From the NCBI GenBank assembly GCA_003427395.1, contig BFEA01000066.1:3195855-3221353 (forward strand): 25,499 nucleotides of DNA, written 5' to 3'. The number at the start of each line of letters is the position of its first letter. Within the stretch, counting starts at the first letter, position 1. Below, piece after piece: positions 1 to 7,620 of this stretch. The stretch comes from Chara braunii. Taxonomy: Eukaryota > Streptophyta > Charophyceae > Charales > Characeae. Both the position numbers and the translations under genes were made by a program. The notes beneath the pieces are model-generated. The model made no database searches. It was not told where the DNA came from and was given only the letters and a program-made list of their open reading frames with translations.

Positions 1-97
1 AGAAAGACAGCAGCAAATAAATAAAATAAAGACTATAAAAATAATCTAAAGCNGGCGTTTTTCTGATGCAGGCCCAAGTAAAAATGCCATAGGGCCT

Positions 98-541
98 TCA
101 GGTTGCGGTGACGCGACCTGGGGGCCCTATTCCAACCTCGGGTCCCGTGAGGGGCCCGTGAGGGGCCCGTGTGTAGGCTTTCAGCATGTAACAGTCCATG
201 TTGTGGATGGAGGGAGATTTGGGATTGGTTGAGTCTATCAGGAACGAGGTGAACACCCCCGAAAGGTTGGACCCTGGGACTCTGTGGGAGAATTGGTATG
301 CCCTTGCAGGTGTTGTTTCCTGTGTCAGTACTCCCCATTCACCTGGCTTCCAAGAGAAGTCCTCTTTGAGTAAACGGCATTGTACTTTCTGATGTTTGAA
401 TACTTCGAAATTGGCCAGGATCGTAACACCCAGTAGCTGCAACACAAGTGCAGCATCCTGGCGCCTACTGGAAGCTTCTGGGCCCAGGCCAGTCCAGCCA
501 GGCTGGCCTGGGCCCAGAAGCTTCCAGTAGGCTCTTTCCAT
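98..541 (-). CDS. Uncharacterised minus-strand ORF, 147 codons
   Basis: This open frame starts with ATG at 541 and ends at 98. The middle third (around LANFEVFKHQKVQCRLLKED and KPGEWGVLTQE) has a protein-like composition, but I do not recognise a family. The last 30 residues come from a GC-rich tandem word and look non-coding. The first two dozen codons lie inside the perfect hairpin at 463-532, so the start is doubtful. It could be an exon with a donor near an internal CCAG-GTGAAT, or simply chance. I see no neighbouring partner gene. Confidence 0.2.
   Translation of the reverse strand: MERAYWKLLGPGQPGWTGLGPEASSRRQDAALVLQLLGVTILANFEVFKHQKVQCRLLKEDFSWKPGEWGVLTQETTPARAYQFSHRVPGSNLSGVFTSFLIDSTNPKSPSIHNMDCYMLKAYTRAPHGPLTGPEVGIGPPGRVTAT
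463..532. repeat. Perfect 30-bp inverted repeat with 10-nt loop
   Basis: The left arm is 463-492 and the right arm 503-532. The arms are exact reverse complements with no mismatch; the loop is the 10 nt at 493-502. The centre contains a second small palindrome (CCAGCC-A-GGCTGG) that could form an alternative tip. The arms are GC-rich and contain AAGCTT and GGGCCC sites. No target duplication or transposon terminal motif is obvious. It could be a foldback element, a small-RNA precursor or an assembly or cloning palindrome. Confidence 0.9.
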
Positions 542-1243
542 ATAAGAAAGAGCTCGCCATCGGCAGCCTCATTCAGGCACTCGCATGCTAGCGGCAGCGC
601 TGCTGAAGCGGACACTCGTGGGCTGCTGCTGGCGCTGAGAGGCGAGGTGCAAGCGCGTGCGGTCGTGCAGGGAGCAGGGCGCTGCTAAGGGCAGCGCCAT
701 AGCCCAACCTCCATAGCTGGTTGGGGTTGGTTGTACAGTGAGGCGCAGGGGTGGTCTTCGGGTGTACAAAAGGGAAGACGTGGGAGTAAGACAAGGGAGA
801 GAGAGAAGGATGATGATGATGATGATGTGAGGGCACATACCTGGTATTAGCGATGGTCTGCATGGGCGACATCTTCAAGTACTTCGGAGGCTGCTGACGT
901 CAACAGTTGCATTGTCAATTTGTAGGCAGAGAGGAGCTGTATAGGAAGTAGGCTGGGCGCCGAGCGCCAAGTACGGAGATAGGACCTGGACACTAATGTT
1001 GGTGGTGGCGAGAGCAAGCTCTCATTGACATTGGTTTTCAGTGTTACGAATCTTCATTGGTGTTTTATTGGTGCATTTCTGCTTTCTGGACAGTGTGATA
1101 CTATCTGGCCTTCAATGTGATTGTGCAATCTTCTTATTGTCATCTCGCTATTGCTCATTTTCCTTGCATCTTAGACATTGTGAACTCTTATTCATCTGTT
1201 TTTTCTCAGTAGAACTTTACAAAAATCTGAAAGTAGTGATTTG

Positions 1244-1598
1244 GATGGTCCCTCGTACGTGATTAGAATCCCTGGTGACTCGCACACTTACCCTGTGTTT
1301 CACTGTGTTTCACGCTTCAAAGCTTGCACCTTTCGCTGAGACACAGCAATTCCCATCAAGGATATTAATGCTGCCCCCAACCATGGATGGTCACGTTGAC
1401 GAAATACTGGAACACAGAGACATGCCTGTTCCCAATCCAGCTGGCCGGGGAAGACTGCCTAAACTTATGAGAGAGTCCCAAGTGCGGTTCAGGCATCATA
1501 CCGATCCTAAAGAAGATCGTTGATTCACAATGGAGACTGAAGGGGAAGGCACATGCACGAAGCATCTCAGCGGACTTTCGAAGCTAAGGGGGATGGAA
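1244..1598 (+). pseudogene. Element D: Ty3/gypsy integrase C-terminal tail (remnant)
   Basis: From DGPSY at 1244, through HTYPVFH and FHASKL, to QQFPSR and AGRGR, this plus-strand segment aligns with the end of the integrase in elements A and B (B has DGPSYTIEI, VFHASKLLP, QQFPSR, GGRGRP). A 10-bp tandem duplication, TGTGTTTCAC twice near 1297-1316, shifts the frame inside the VFHASK motif. A TGA at 1521-1523 replaces the tryptophan that A and B have in their D-R-W-F/C-W-F motif. The frame then continues towards a purine-rich tract at 1587-1598 (AAGGGGGATGGAA), which serves as the polypurine tract in front of the LTR. The rest of the element upstream is missing. Confidence 0.8.
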
Positions 1599-2110
1599 TG
1601 CGAGGAATGAGCCCTCGCAGGGCCCTTATCAGATCTGCACATGTTCTGGCCAGAGGCCCTCAGCAAGCCCCGCGCCTGCCGTAAGTGAAGGCGGGCCTGA
1701 ATATTCACCAGAGGCCAGACAAGATACTTACCTGGTGCATGAGGGAGGTCGGCTAAGGTGTTGACGCCATGTACATTGGTCTTCGAAGTCGAAGTGAGCC
1801 TGTTGCATGAATGCAGCTGTAGTAGTGTAGGCTAGGTAGGAGTAGGGAGGGTGCTGGGCGCCATACGGTAGGAGAGACATTGGATACTGTGTTGGTGTGC
1901 CCTTTGGGCTTGAACATTGGCTCATGAGTTCATTGTAATGCTCTCATGTGGATGGAATCTTGGTGAATTTATGCTGTGACAGGGCTGAGGCAGAGTAGCG
2001 AGGCAGAGAGAGAGAGAGGGAGAGAGAGAGCAACACGGACTCGACTCGACGCGACGGACCCAAACACAGAGAGGCAAAGTCACAAAGTTGCAAAGTGGCA
2101 ATCTTGGATT

Positions 2111-2210
2111 CCGAACATAATGTCGCAGTAAGTCACACCGGAGCACAAGCACTGAGGCTGAAAACTGACTCCCCGAACTCAATGTCGCAGTAAGTCACAC
2201 CGGAGCACAG
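2111..2210. repeat. 62-bp-period direct repeat
   Basis: Two copies of a roughly 38-bp segment starting CCGAAC lie at 2111-2149 and 2173-2210. They share an uninterrupted core from AATGTCGCAG to GGAGCACA; only a few bases differ at each edge. Confidence 0.85.
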
Positions 2211-2251
2211 CTTGAGTCCGGTCTTAAGTACCGGACTCAAGTTGAGTCCGA
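2211..2251. repeat. Nested palindromes: three alternating TTGAGTCCG units
   Basis: CTTGAGTCCGGT (2211-2222) and ACCGGACTCAAG (2230-2241) are a perfect 12-bp inverted repeat around a 7-nt loop. A third TTGAGTCCG at 2243-2251 pairs with the second to give another palindrome, GGACTCAA-G-TTGAGTCC. The same 9-mer therefore occurs plus, minus, plus within 41 bp. Confidence 0.9.
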
Positions 2252-2422
2252 GGGCAGAAGTGCAATTTGCCTCGGGGATGAATTGAAAATCGAAGGTCCG
2301 AGCCTGGGCGCCAAAATGCCGGATGGCCCCAAGTATCGAAATCCGAAAATGCCAGAGGCGGGATTTGAGAACAGGCATCACTGCAGAGGGCGCCAACGGT
2401 CAGGAACTGAGATCAGAGACTC

Positions 2423-2510
2423 AAAAAAAATGGAATAGCAGCCTGGCGGGTGGTAACCCGCGAACCAGGGATCGAGCCCTGGCTGAGTCCGTAACGTATG
2501 CTCTCTGCTT
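2423..2510 (-). ncRNA. tRNA-like Pol III-type unit ending in T8
   Basis: Read on the minus strand, this contains GAGAGCATACG (like the end of a tRNA D-arm), then a T-arm-like hairpin CCAGGG-CTCGAT-CCCTGG (2465-2482). Its GGCTCGATCCC matches the B-box consensus GGTTCGANTCC at 9 of 11 positions. A second perfect hairpin follows, with GCGGGT/ACCCGC arms and a 4-nt loop (2446-2461), and then a run of eight T on the minus strand (2423-2430), the usual Pol III stop. No convincing acceptor stem or full A-box is present, so it is more likely a tRNA-derived SINE head or small Pol III RNA than a tRNA gene. Confidence 0.4.
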
Positions 2511-2640
2511 GGTACATGACTACTTGGACATCTGTGTGATTTCGCAACTTGGTTTTCTGTATATCGTTCTCCCTCATATTCCTTGCACTAACCATGTTTT
2601 TTTTTCTTTTCTTTTCTTCTGTTGATGTCTTGTCTTCAAG

Positions 2641-2778
2641 GCTTTGGCCAATGCGCTCGTAGCAGCAGGTCAAGGACGGGAGGCTGCCGTCGCAGCCGCC
2701 TTTCTCAATGACCAGAACTTACTGGAGCGAGTCTGGGAGGAGACTGGAATGTTTCCGGAGGCAGCTCTGCATGCTAAG
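2641..2778 (+). CDS. Host gene, penultimate exon (46 codons, phase 0)
   Basis: The exon is bounded by a pyrimidine-rich tract and AG (2639-2640) and by a GTAAAT donor (2779). Its single open frame reads ALANALVAAG, then REAAVAAAFLN, LLERVWEETG and PEAALHAK. This is an amphipathic helical-repeat (alpha-solenoid) pattern. Both junctions are in phase 0 and the frame continues into the exon at 4690 to give HAK-QYGRP. From memory this resembles the C-terminal solenoid of a plant WD40-repeat trafficking protein, either the TPLATE/TSET subunit TWD40-2 or a WDR11-like protein, where a similar A-HGRP-LVQ-WN stretch occurs. Exon status is well supported; the family name is an inference. Earlier exons must lie left of the window or beyond the element D remnant. 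Confidence 0.72.
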
Positions 2779-3684
2779 GTAAATAAATGTAACTAGTTTC
2801 TGCTTTTTTTACATTAATTTCATGATGAATTATATGAAAATCAGTTTATCCTGCTGGAAACCGGGTCCGGCATTCCTTGCACAATTTTACTCACACTTCC
2901 GTCCATTATGCCGGAGAGAACTTGAGACAGCGGCATGCAGTCCTTCCTGGACGGGAAGCATTTACCTCTGCTCCCTCCACTGTCCCTGTTTCATTGCTAA
3001 TTCTGATCATCTTGAAAAAGGTTTCAACTTTCAAAGCATTGTTTAACTATTTACATTTATCCTTTAATTAGAGCTTGTTGCATGCATGCCATTTAAGTGG
3101 CATTCAAGTGTGACAGGCACTCTTTACCACATTGCACCCGCCCTTGTGATGTCTAAACTTCTCTAAAGTGGTGGTGCTCGTTCCATGTGCCTTCTGGTCG
3201 TCCGCTTCTTCACTTCTGGCAATCAATCTGCGTGTTTGCAACAAGGAAAAACGTGTTCTGTCTCATCATGACTCTCATGTCATATTGTTGTGCGACGAAA
3301 GGAAAGTGTGTGAAACTACACAGTGATTAGAGCCTATGTGTGACAAGGCACGGTAAGTGATGGGCATCTGTCTGACAAAGCAATACAATGATTGAAGTCT
3401 GGTGTGTCATTTGTGTGACCACGATTTAAGCATCAGAATATGTGTGGCAATTGTGAACCCTCTGATGCTAGAGAATGGTTGTGTTACAATGGGAATGCAA
3501 CAATCCTAATTTCAGTCACAACGTTTGGTCTATTCACTCACTCTTGTCACACACACAGGCAACAATCAATCCGTGCGTGGCGTTAACGACCGGCACCTGT
3601 GTGAGAATGTCATGACGATGAGAACCTTTCTGTGCTGATGATAACAACGATCAGAATCTGAGTGTGAATTTTTTGTGTTCTTTT

Positions 3685-3755
3685 AGATTCGAACTCAGGT
3701 CTGTATTTCAACAGCTCACATGTGTAGCAACTGAGCTAGGCCCTTGGTGCGACAA
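3685..3755 (-). mobile_element. tRNA-derived SINE-like head
   Basis: On the minus strand the sequence has a textbook A-box, TAGCTCAGTTGC (rc of 3727-3738), and a B-box GAGTTCGAATC (rc of 3686-3696), at tRNA-like spacing. Between them lies an anticodon-arm-like CTGT-TGAAAT-ACAG. The loop is one base short; if it is an anticodon loop it would carry GAA (Phe-like). The 3' acceptor strand does not pair with the 5' end, so this is a tRNA-derived insertion or pseudo-tRNA, not a working tRNA gene. Confidence 0.55.
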
Positions 3756-3823
3756 TGTCTGTGACGTCTGTAAACAATCAGATCAGATTGGCCCGCTCTT
3801 GTCACGCACAGGTGACAAGCTAT

Positions 3824-3896
3824 CTGTGTGTCATCTGTGTGCGGCATCTGTGTGTGGCATGTGTGTGTGGCATCTGTGTGTGGCATCTGAGTGCGG
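3824..3896. repeat. 14-bp minisatellite (CATCTGTGTGTGGC), about five units
   Basis: Five near-identical 14-bp units follow one another within the host intron, differing by single bases. Confidence 0.85.
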
Positions 3897-4568
3897 GGGC
3901 TGCAACTGATAAGTACATGTGTGATAGTGACAGCTTGTGATGATGGTGCAATGACCACTCGGCATGATGAGAGAACGTCTCGGATGATGAGAATGTGTGT
4001 GACAGGAGCAAGTCCATGATGATGAGACTGTGATGAGGGCATCCTGTGAGTCTATGACGATGCAAATCTGTGTGACTGGTTGGTTCCACCAAATGGCCTC
4101 ATCATCGTGACGTAGGATTCCAGCTGGAGAACTTTCATTTGTCAAGGAATCAAGGATTTCATTAAAATGCTTCTGTAACCATAGATTGCAGTGAATATCG
4201 TCACTCTCCATGGAGTGGACTCTTGGTGGAACGGACCACTTGGTGTTTGCAACTTGCTGATGATACATCTGTGTGCGAGAGCAAGGCAAATATTGATAGC
4301 TGTGGAGTATCCGCAATAGCAAAAGAGAGTAGCGTCTTCTGATTGCTCAGCTGCTCAGACTCCTCAGAGTTGGTTGTTGTGTCTTAGCAGCAGTTGCGCC
4401 TTGCTTTGGACCATTGCATTACAATCTGCCTTTGCCTCTCACCTGCAATGTTTTCTCATGTGCACAAGCTCATGCACTGTATGGGGTTGCATGAGAGATT
4501 GCATGAGAATGCCTGCTCATGTCAGTGGTTAATTTTGTGGTGTGCTTATCTGCTTTCTGCGCGTATGT

Positions 4569-4569
<1 letters not shown>

Positions 4570-4624
<55 letters not shown>

Positions 4625-4650
4625 TGTGTGGGCGTGTGTGTATATGTATG
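4570..4650. repeat. T42 tract followed by (TG)10 and more TG-rich sequence
   Basis: Forty-two consecutive T (4570-4611) run into ten TG units (to 4630), then GGCGTGTGTGTG and a G-rich stretch. The tract ends about 40 nt before the acceptor AG of the last exon and so takes the place of the usual polypyrimidine tract. It could also be the reversed poly(A) tail of a minus-strand retroposed sequence. Confidence 0.9.
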
Positions 4651-4689
4651 TTTGCGGGGGGGAGGGGGGTTGCACGTGCTTGTTTGCAG

Positions 4690-4959
4690 CAATATGGTCG
4701 TCCTTCATTGCCGTTGCTTGTCCAGAAATGGAACCGAATCCTGGTGAGGCAGGCACTCGCAACTGCAACAGCACGGGTCCCGCAGCCTGTTGGGTCCTTA
4801 CCGCCATCACAACAGGCGACTCCAAGAGCAACGCCAAGATCAAGTTCCTTTGGCCCTTCATTGGTCGCTGCATTGACAAGCCCACGCACACCTTTTGGTC
4901 AAGGTGGATTAGCGGCAGCAACAGGCCTTCCGATTGTGGAGGTTGTCCCGCCCTTGTAG
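4690..4959 (+). CDS. Host gene, terminal exon with stop codon (89 codons)
   Basis: The exon follows a TTTGCAG acceptor and begins QYGRPSLPLLVQKWNRI. A low-complexity linker rich in A, T, P, S and Q follows, and the protein ends GLPIVEVVPPL with TAG at 4957-4959. The frame joins without a shift to the exon ending HAK at 2778. The GRP-LVQ-W-N motif and the proline-rich PI-E-PP end are what suggest a TWD40-2 or WDR11-type plant protein (vesicle coat or endocytosis, cytosolic face of membranes). That identification is from memory. The bases after the stop run into a long CT/GC repeat. I judge the exon real because open frame, splice phase and splice sites agree. Confidence 0.7.
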   Translation, partial: QYGRPSLPLLVQKWNRILVRQALATATARVPQPVGSLPPSQQATPRATPRSSSFGPSLVAALTSPRTPFGQGGLAAATGLPIVEVVPPL

Positions 4960-5036
4960 ATAGGAGAGAGGTAGGTCAGGGATGCTGCCCAACAGCATGT
5001 TTCCTACTGAATGCCGAGTAAGGTTGCCTCTCCTCT

Positions 5037-5040
<4 letters not shown>

Positions 5041-5114
<74 letters not shown>

Positions 5115-5115
5115 N

Positions 5116-5203
<88 letters not shown>

Positions 5204-5206
5204 CGC
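5041..5206. repeat. Compound microsatellite (CT)n-(GC)9
   Basis: About 148 bp of pure CT (5041-5188, with one N at 5115 where the length is probably unresolved) runs directly into nine GC units (5189-5206). It lies 80 bp past the host stop codon, so it is probably in the 3' UTR. Confidence 0.95.
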
Positions 5207-5480
5207 CCCCACGTCGTGCAGGCCAACATTCCTGAGTGTTTGTGGAAGTTCCTTTTTTCTGACTGCCCTGTGCAATGCTGCTGTTGCAATTCTTCCTGTT
5301 TTCCACGGGGGACTTGTTTCCCACAGTGGGATGCCACAGTGGGACGGTCCCAATGGAGAGATTCACAGGGTTTTCGGAGCAAGCAGCTCTAGGATTGCTG
5401 TTCTAAGACAGGCAGCACCTCCTCTTTGCGCCAGACAGTCCAGTTTCCAAGATTGCTCCTTATGGCATGCATCTGCTAAA

Positions 5481-5486
5481 AATAAA
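5481..5486 (+). terminator. Candidate poly(A) signal AATAAA for the host gene
   Basis: An exact AATAAA lies about 520 nt downstream of the stop codon at 4959. This is plausible for the 3' end of the host transcript, but the motif is common by chance. Confidence 0.3.
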
Positions 5487-5514
5487 ACGTGCCAGCAGGT
5501 CTACTAACTCTCTG

Positions 5515-5770
5515 TTCCACGCATTAGATGTCCCTGTTCCCGGGGCACGGGCTGTCTCTTGTTCTGGGTTCGTTCCCGGCATGACTTATCTTTATTTGAG
5601 GCATTGAATTTTCCCTTGCTCCAGGTATGTTCCAGGCATTCATTTCTCTGTTGCAAGCATGCAGGCTGTCCCTTGTTCCAGGTCCGTTCCAGGTCTGTCA
5701 CAGCTCTATTCCAGGCTTAATGCATACTGGCTGTCCCTTGTTCCAGGTATGGGTGGTCTCTATTACAGGT
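5515..5770. repeat. Degenerate 57-65 bp minisatellite
   Basis: At least four copies of a unit built around GGCTGTCCCTTGTTCCAGGT, followed by a GTTCCAGGC-type half, begin near 5550, 5607, 5664 and 5729. Copies differ by several bases. Confidence 0.75.
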
Positions 5771-7050
5771 GGTATAGGTGACCTCTACCTGTGCGACAGA
5801 GATTTTTAATAGAGCTATGGGATGAGGTATTTTGAATCTCCCAATGCTGTGATTGGTTGAGGATTAACAACTTGGCTTGTTGGTTCAGACCGACGTTACC
5901 GAACAGATATTGGGGAAGAGGAGGGTATCTGGGGCAGGTGTGTGAATTGTTCTGATCATGGCCAGCCATCTCACCAGGTATTAGTAACTTGTGCGCAGCA
6001 AGGTTTGCGACTATGATGGTGATCATGAGGAGGAGGAGGAGGAGGAGGGGGGATGAGGGAGGAGGAAAACTTTTCTTATGCATCCCGCTTGTCCTTAATG
6101 CTTGCTTAGTTTTCCAAGTATGGATCTGTGTAGGGTTTGTAGGCTGTAAAGACAACTCGCCAGGCTCTCCAGCTGTGGTCAACCAAGCCCATCAGCGAGA
6201 ACTGGAAGCATGAGGAGGAAAAGAGAGAGTAGTAAGGCTATCTACCGCCGATGTGACTCTCCACGTCTCCCCCTCTTCTACCCCCTCGAGACTTCACATC
6301 CTTCTCCCCCTGCTGCCCACGGGACAGACTCGGTGATTGCGCTGGCTGTTTTGAACAAACTAACCCGGTACTAAACCTGCTTCTCAGACCATTTTGGTTC
6401 TCAACACAAAGTACGAGAAATTGAAAACGGAGAGAGAGAGAACTCATTGAACCTATCGATTCCTACACTCCCGCTAGTAAGCTGAGGCTGGTCATTTATC
6501 CACCAAAAAAAAAAAAAAAAAAACGATTGCTACCCTCAGATATCCTTCCCTTCCCACCCCCCCGCTATCCCCTACCTTTGTGTCGCGACCCATCTTGATA
6601 GCCCTTTTTTTTTGTGTGCTCGGCGCTCGCCCATCTTTACCCCCCTTTCATTCACCGATCCCATCTGTCCGTTGCACCATGGAGGATGCAGAAGATCTGC
6701 TTCCCTCTTGTATGACTTGTACGCTACCTTTTGTTCTCTTCTTTTCCTGTTATCAGATTTAACAGTGCGACCACCAGATCAGGGAACGAGGGAAAGCAAC
6801 TGAAGTGATGCAGTGAACTGAGTCTGTATCTGGTTTTATCCATTCTTTGATATGCCTGTGCAATAAGCCAGAGCTTCTGGCAGTCCTGTCAGTTATACCC
6901 CCATTCAACATCTACACCCACACAGATGCAGGCACCCAATCACACATAAGCCTTCGGCCTTACATGGTTTACAAGCAGGATGTCTTATTATAAGCAGGAT
7001 TAACTCCAGTGCCAACTCCAGTGCCACATAACGGATCTCATCCTCCTAAG
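5771..7050. other. Unassigned region left of element A
   Basis: No gene is recognised. The region contains a (GAG)n tract at about 6028-6050, an A19 run at 6505-6523 and a pyrimidine-rich block at 6540-6680. An ACCATGG at 6677-6683 opens only a 27-codon frame. The last bases before 7051 are the left flank of element A. Confidence 0.5.
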
Positions 7051-7222
7051 TGCCATAACTCGGCTCAGATTTGCATGAGCCGTGGGCTCTAGGTCGTCAC
7101 TTTTGGTCAAATGCCCGAAACAAGGGTCAAAAGTCATGCCCCAAGTCTAAGGGCAAAGGCCTGAGGCGAAGGTGTACCAAGGGCAGGCCCAGAATCAGCA
7201 CTCAGAGGCCCTACGAGGAACA

Positions 7223-7243
7223 GTTGACTTTGAGAAAGTCAAC
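7223..7243. promoter_or_regulatory. Palindromic W-box pair and GTCAA cluster in the LTR
   Basis: GTTGACTTT-GAG-AAAGTCAAC is a perfect 9-bp inverted repeat. Seven further GTCAA cores occur between 7244 and 7466 (for example 7245, 7277, 7283, 7452, 7462). TTGAC is the core of the plant WRKY-binding W-box. Function is inferred; the palindrome is damaged in the 3' LTR. Confidence 0.4.
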
Positions 7244-7470
7244 AGTCAACCCCATCACGGGAGTCCAGGCCCGGTAGTCAAAGTCAACCCGCTGGTCAGC
7301 CATGGCTGCAGATCAGATGCACATTATTGGTTGTCTGCAGGTATCCAGAAGAATCCGGTCCAAGTGGGACACGTGGGAGATCTAACTGTGCAGCATCCAG
7401 GCCATTGGCTTCTGATTGATCTGGGGCGTCAACCCCTGGAGACCAGAGGCTGGTCAACGTGAGTCAACAC

Positions 7471-7476
7471 TATAAG
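7471..7476 (+). promoter_or_regulatory. TATA-like box of the element A 5' LTR
   Basis: TATAAG sits inside the longest block that is identical between the two LTRs (7434-7484), as expected for a core promoter. The twin copy is at 14923-14928. Confidence 0.45.
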
Positions 7477-7620
7477 TTGATCCAGTCCCTGCTTGGAGAG
7501 CATTCTCCTTGCGCATACGGCCTTGCGCTGGCTTGTTGCTGGTGCGAAGATGCAAGGCTGCTGGAGGTTTATGTTGGCGCCAGGTTCAGAATGTGGGCAC
7601 CAGCCTTGAGGGAGATTATG

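Larger units (their letters stand above)
1..1220. other. Unassigned region left of the first retroelement remnant
   Basis: I recognise no gene here with confidence. The stretch holds a 12-bp tandem word (GGGGCCCGTGA-type, about 140-172), the strong hairpin at 463-532, a (GAT)6 tract at about 810-828, a perfect TGACGTCA box at 895-902 and a short perfect inverted repeat GAGAGC-AA-GCTCTC near 1008-1022. A single N lies at 53. Confidence 0.5.
1599..2400 (+). mobile_element. Element D: 3' LTR, left edge at 1599, right end unknown
   Basis: The sequence directly after the purine tract begins TG and forms a terminal inverted repeat, TGCGAGG (1599-1605) with CCTCGCA (1613-1619). The tract-to-TG junction (GGATGGAA then TG) is the same as at the 3' LTR of element A (14408-14421). 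I could not find a matching second LTR in the window, so the right end is a guess. The interval contains a GA-rich microsatellite near 2003-2030. Confidence 0.35.
2779..4689 (+). other. Last intron of the host gene (phase 0, GT-AG)
   Basis: This 1911-nt intron has GT at 2779 and AG at 4688-4689. It holds a degenerate TGTGTGAC/GATGATGAGAAT-type satellite between about 3290 and 4070, a tRNA-derived insertion at 3685-3755, a 14-bp minisatellite at 3824-3896, and a T42-(TG)n tract close to its 3' end. I find no other gene inside it. Confidence 0.65.

Noticed and set aside
588-878. Minus-strand ORFs with a run of His codons
   Set aside because: The His run is only the (GAT)6 tract read backwards; no other protein-like feature apart from the short exon-like segment at 841-893.
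3824-3896. Possible CRISPR-like array of short repeats
   Set aside because: The units are contiguous 14-bp tandems without spacers, in a eukaryotic intron.
4519-4689. In-frame extension of the terminal host exon to the left (poly-Phe and Cys-Val)
   Set aside because: This is translation of the T42 and TG tracts inside the intron; the splice acceptor at 4688-4689 gives the sensible start.
4909-5392. Long Arg-Glu, Ser-Leu and related repeat proteins
   Set aside because: All are readings of the CT/GA microsatellite in different frames.
6580-6762. ATG in ACCATGG context after a pyrimidine-rich leader, as a first exon
   Set aside because: Only 27 codons (MEDAEDLLPS onward) and no convincing donor or downstream exon was found.
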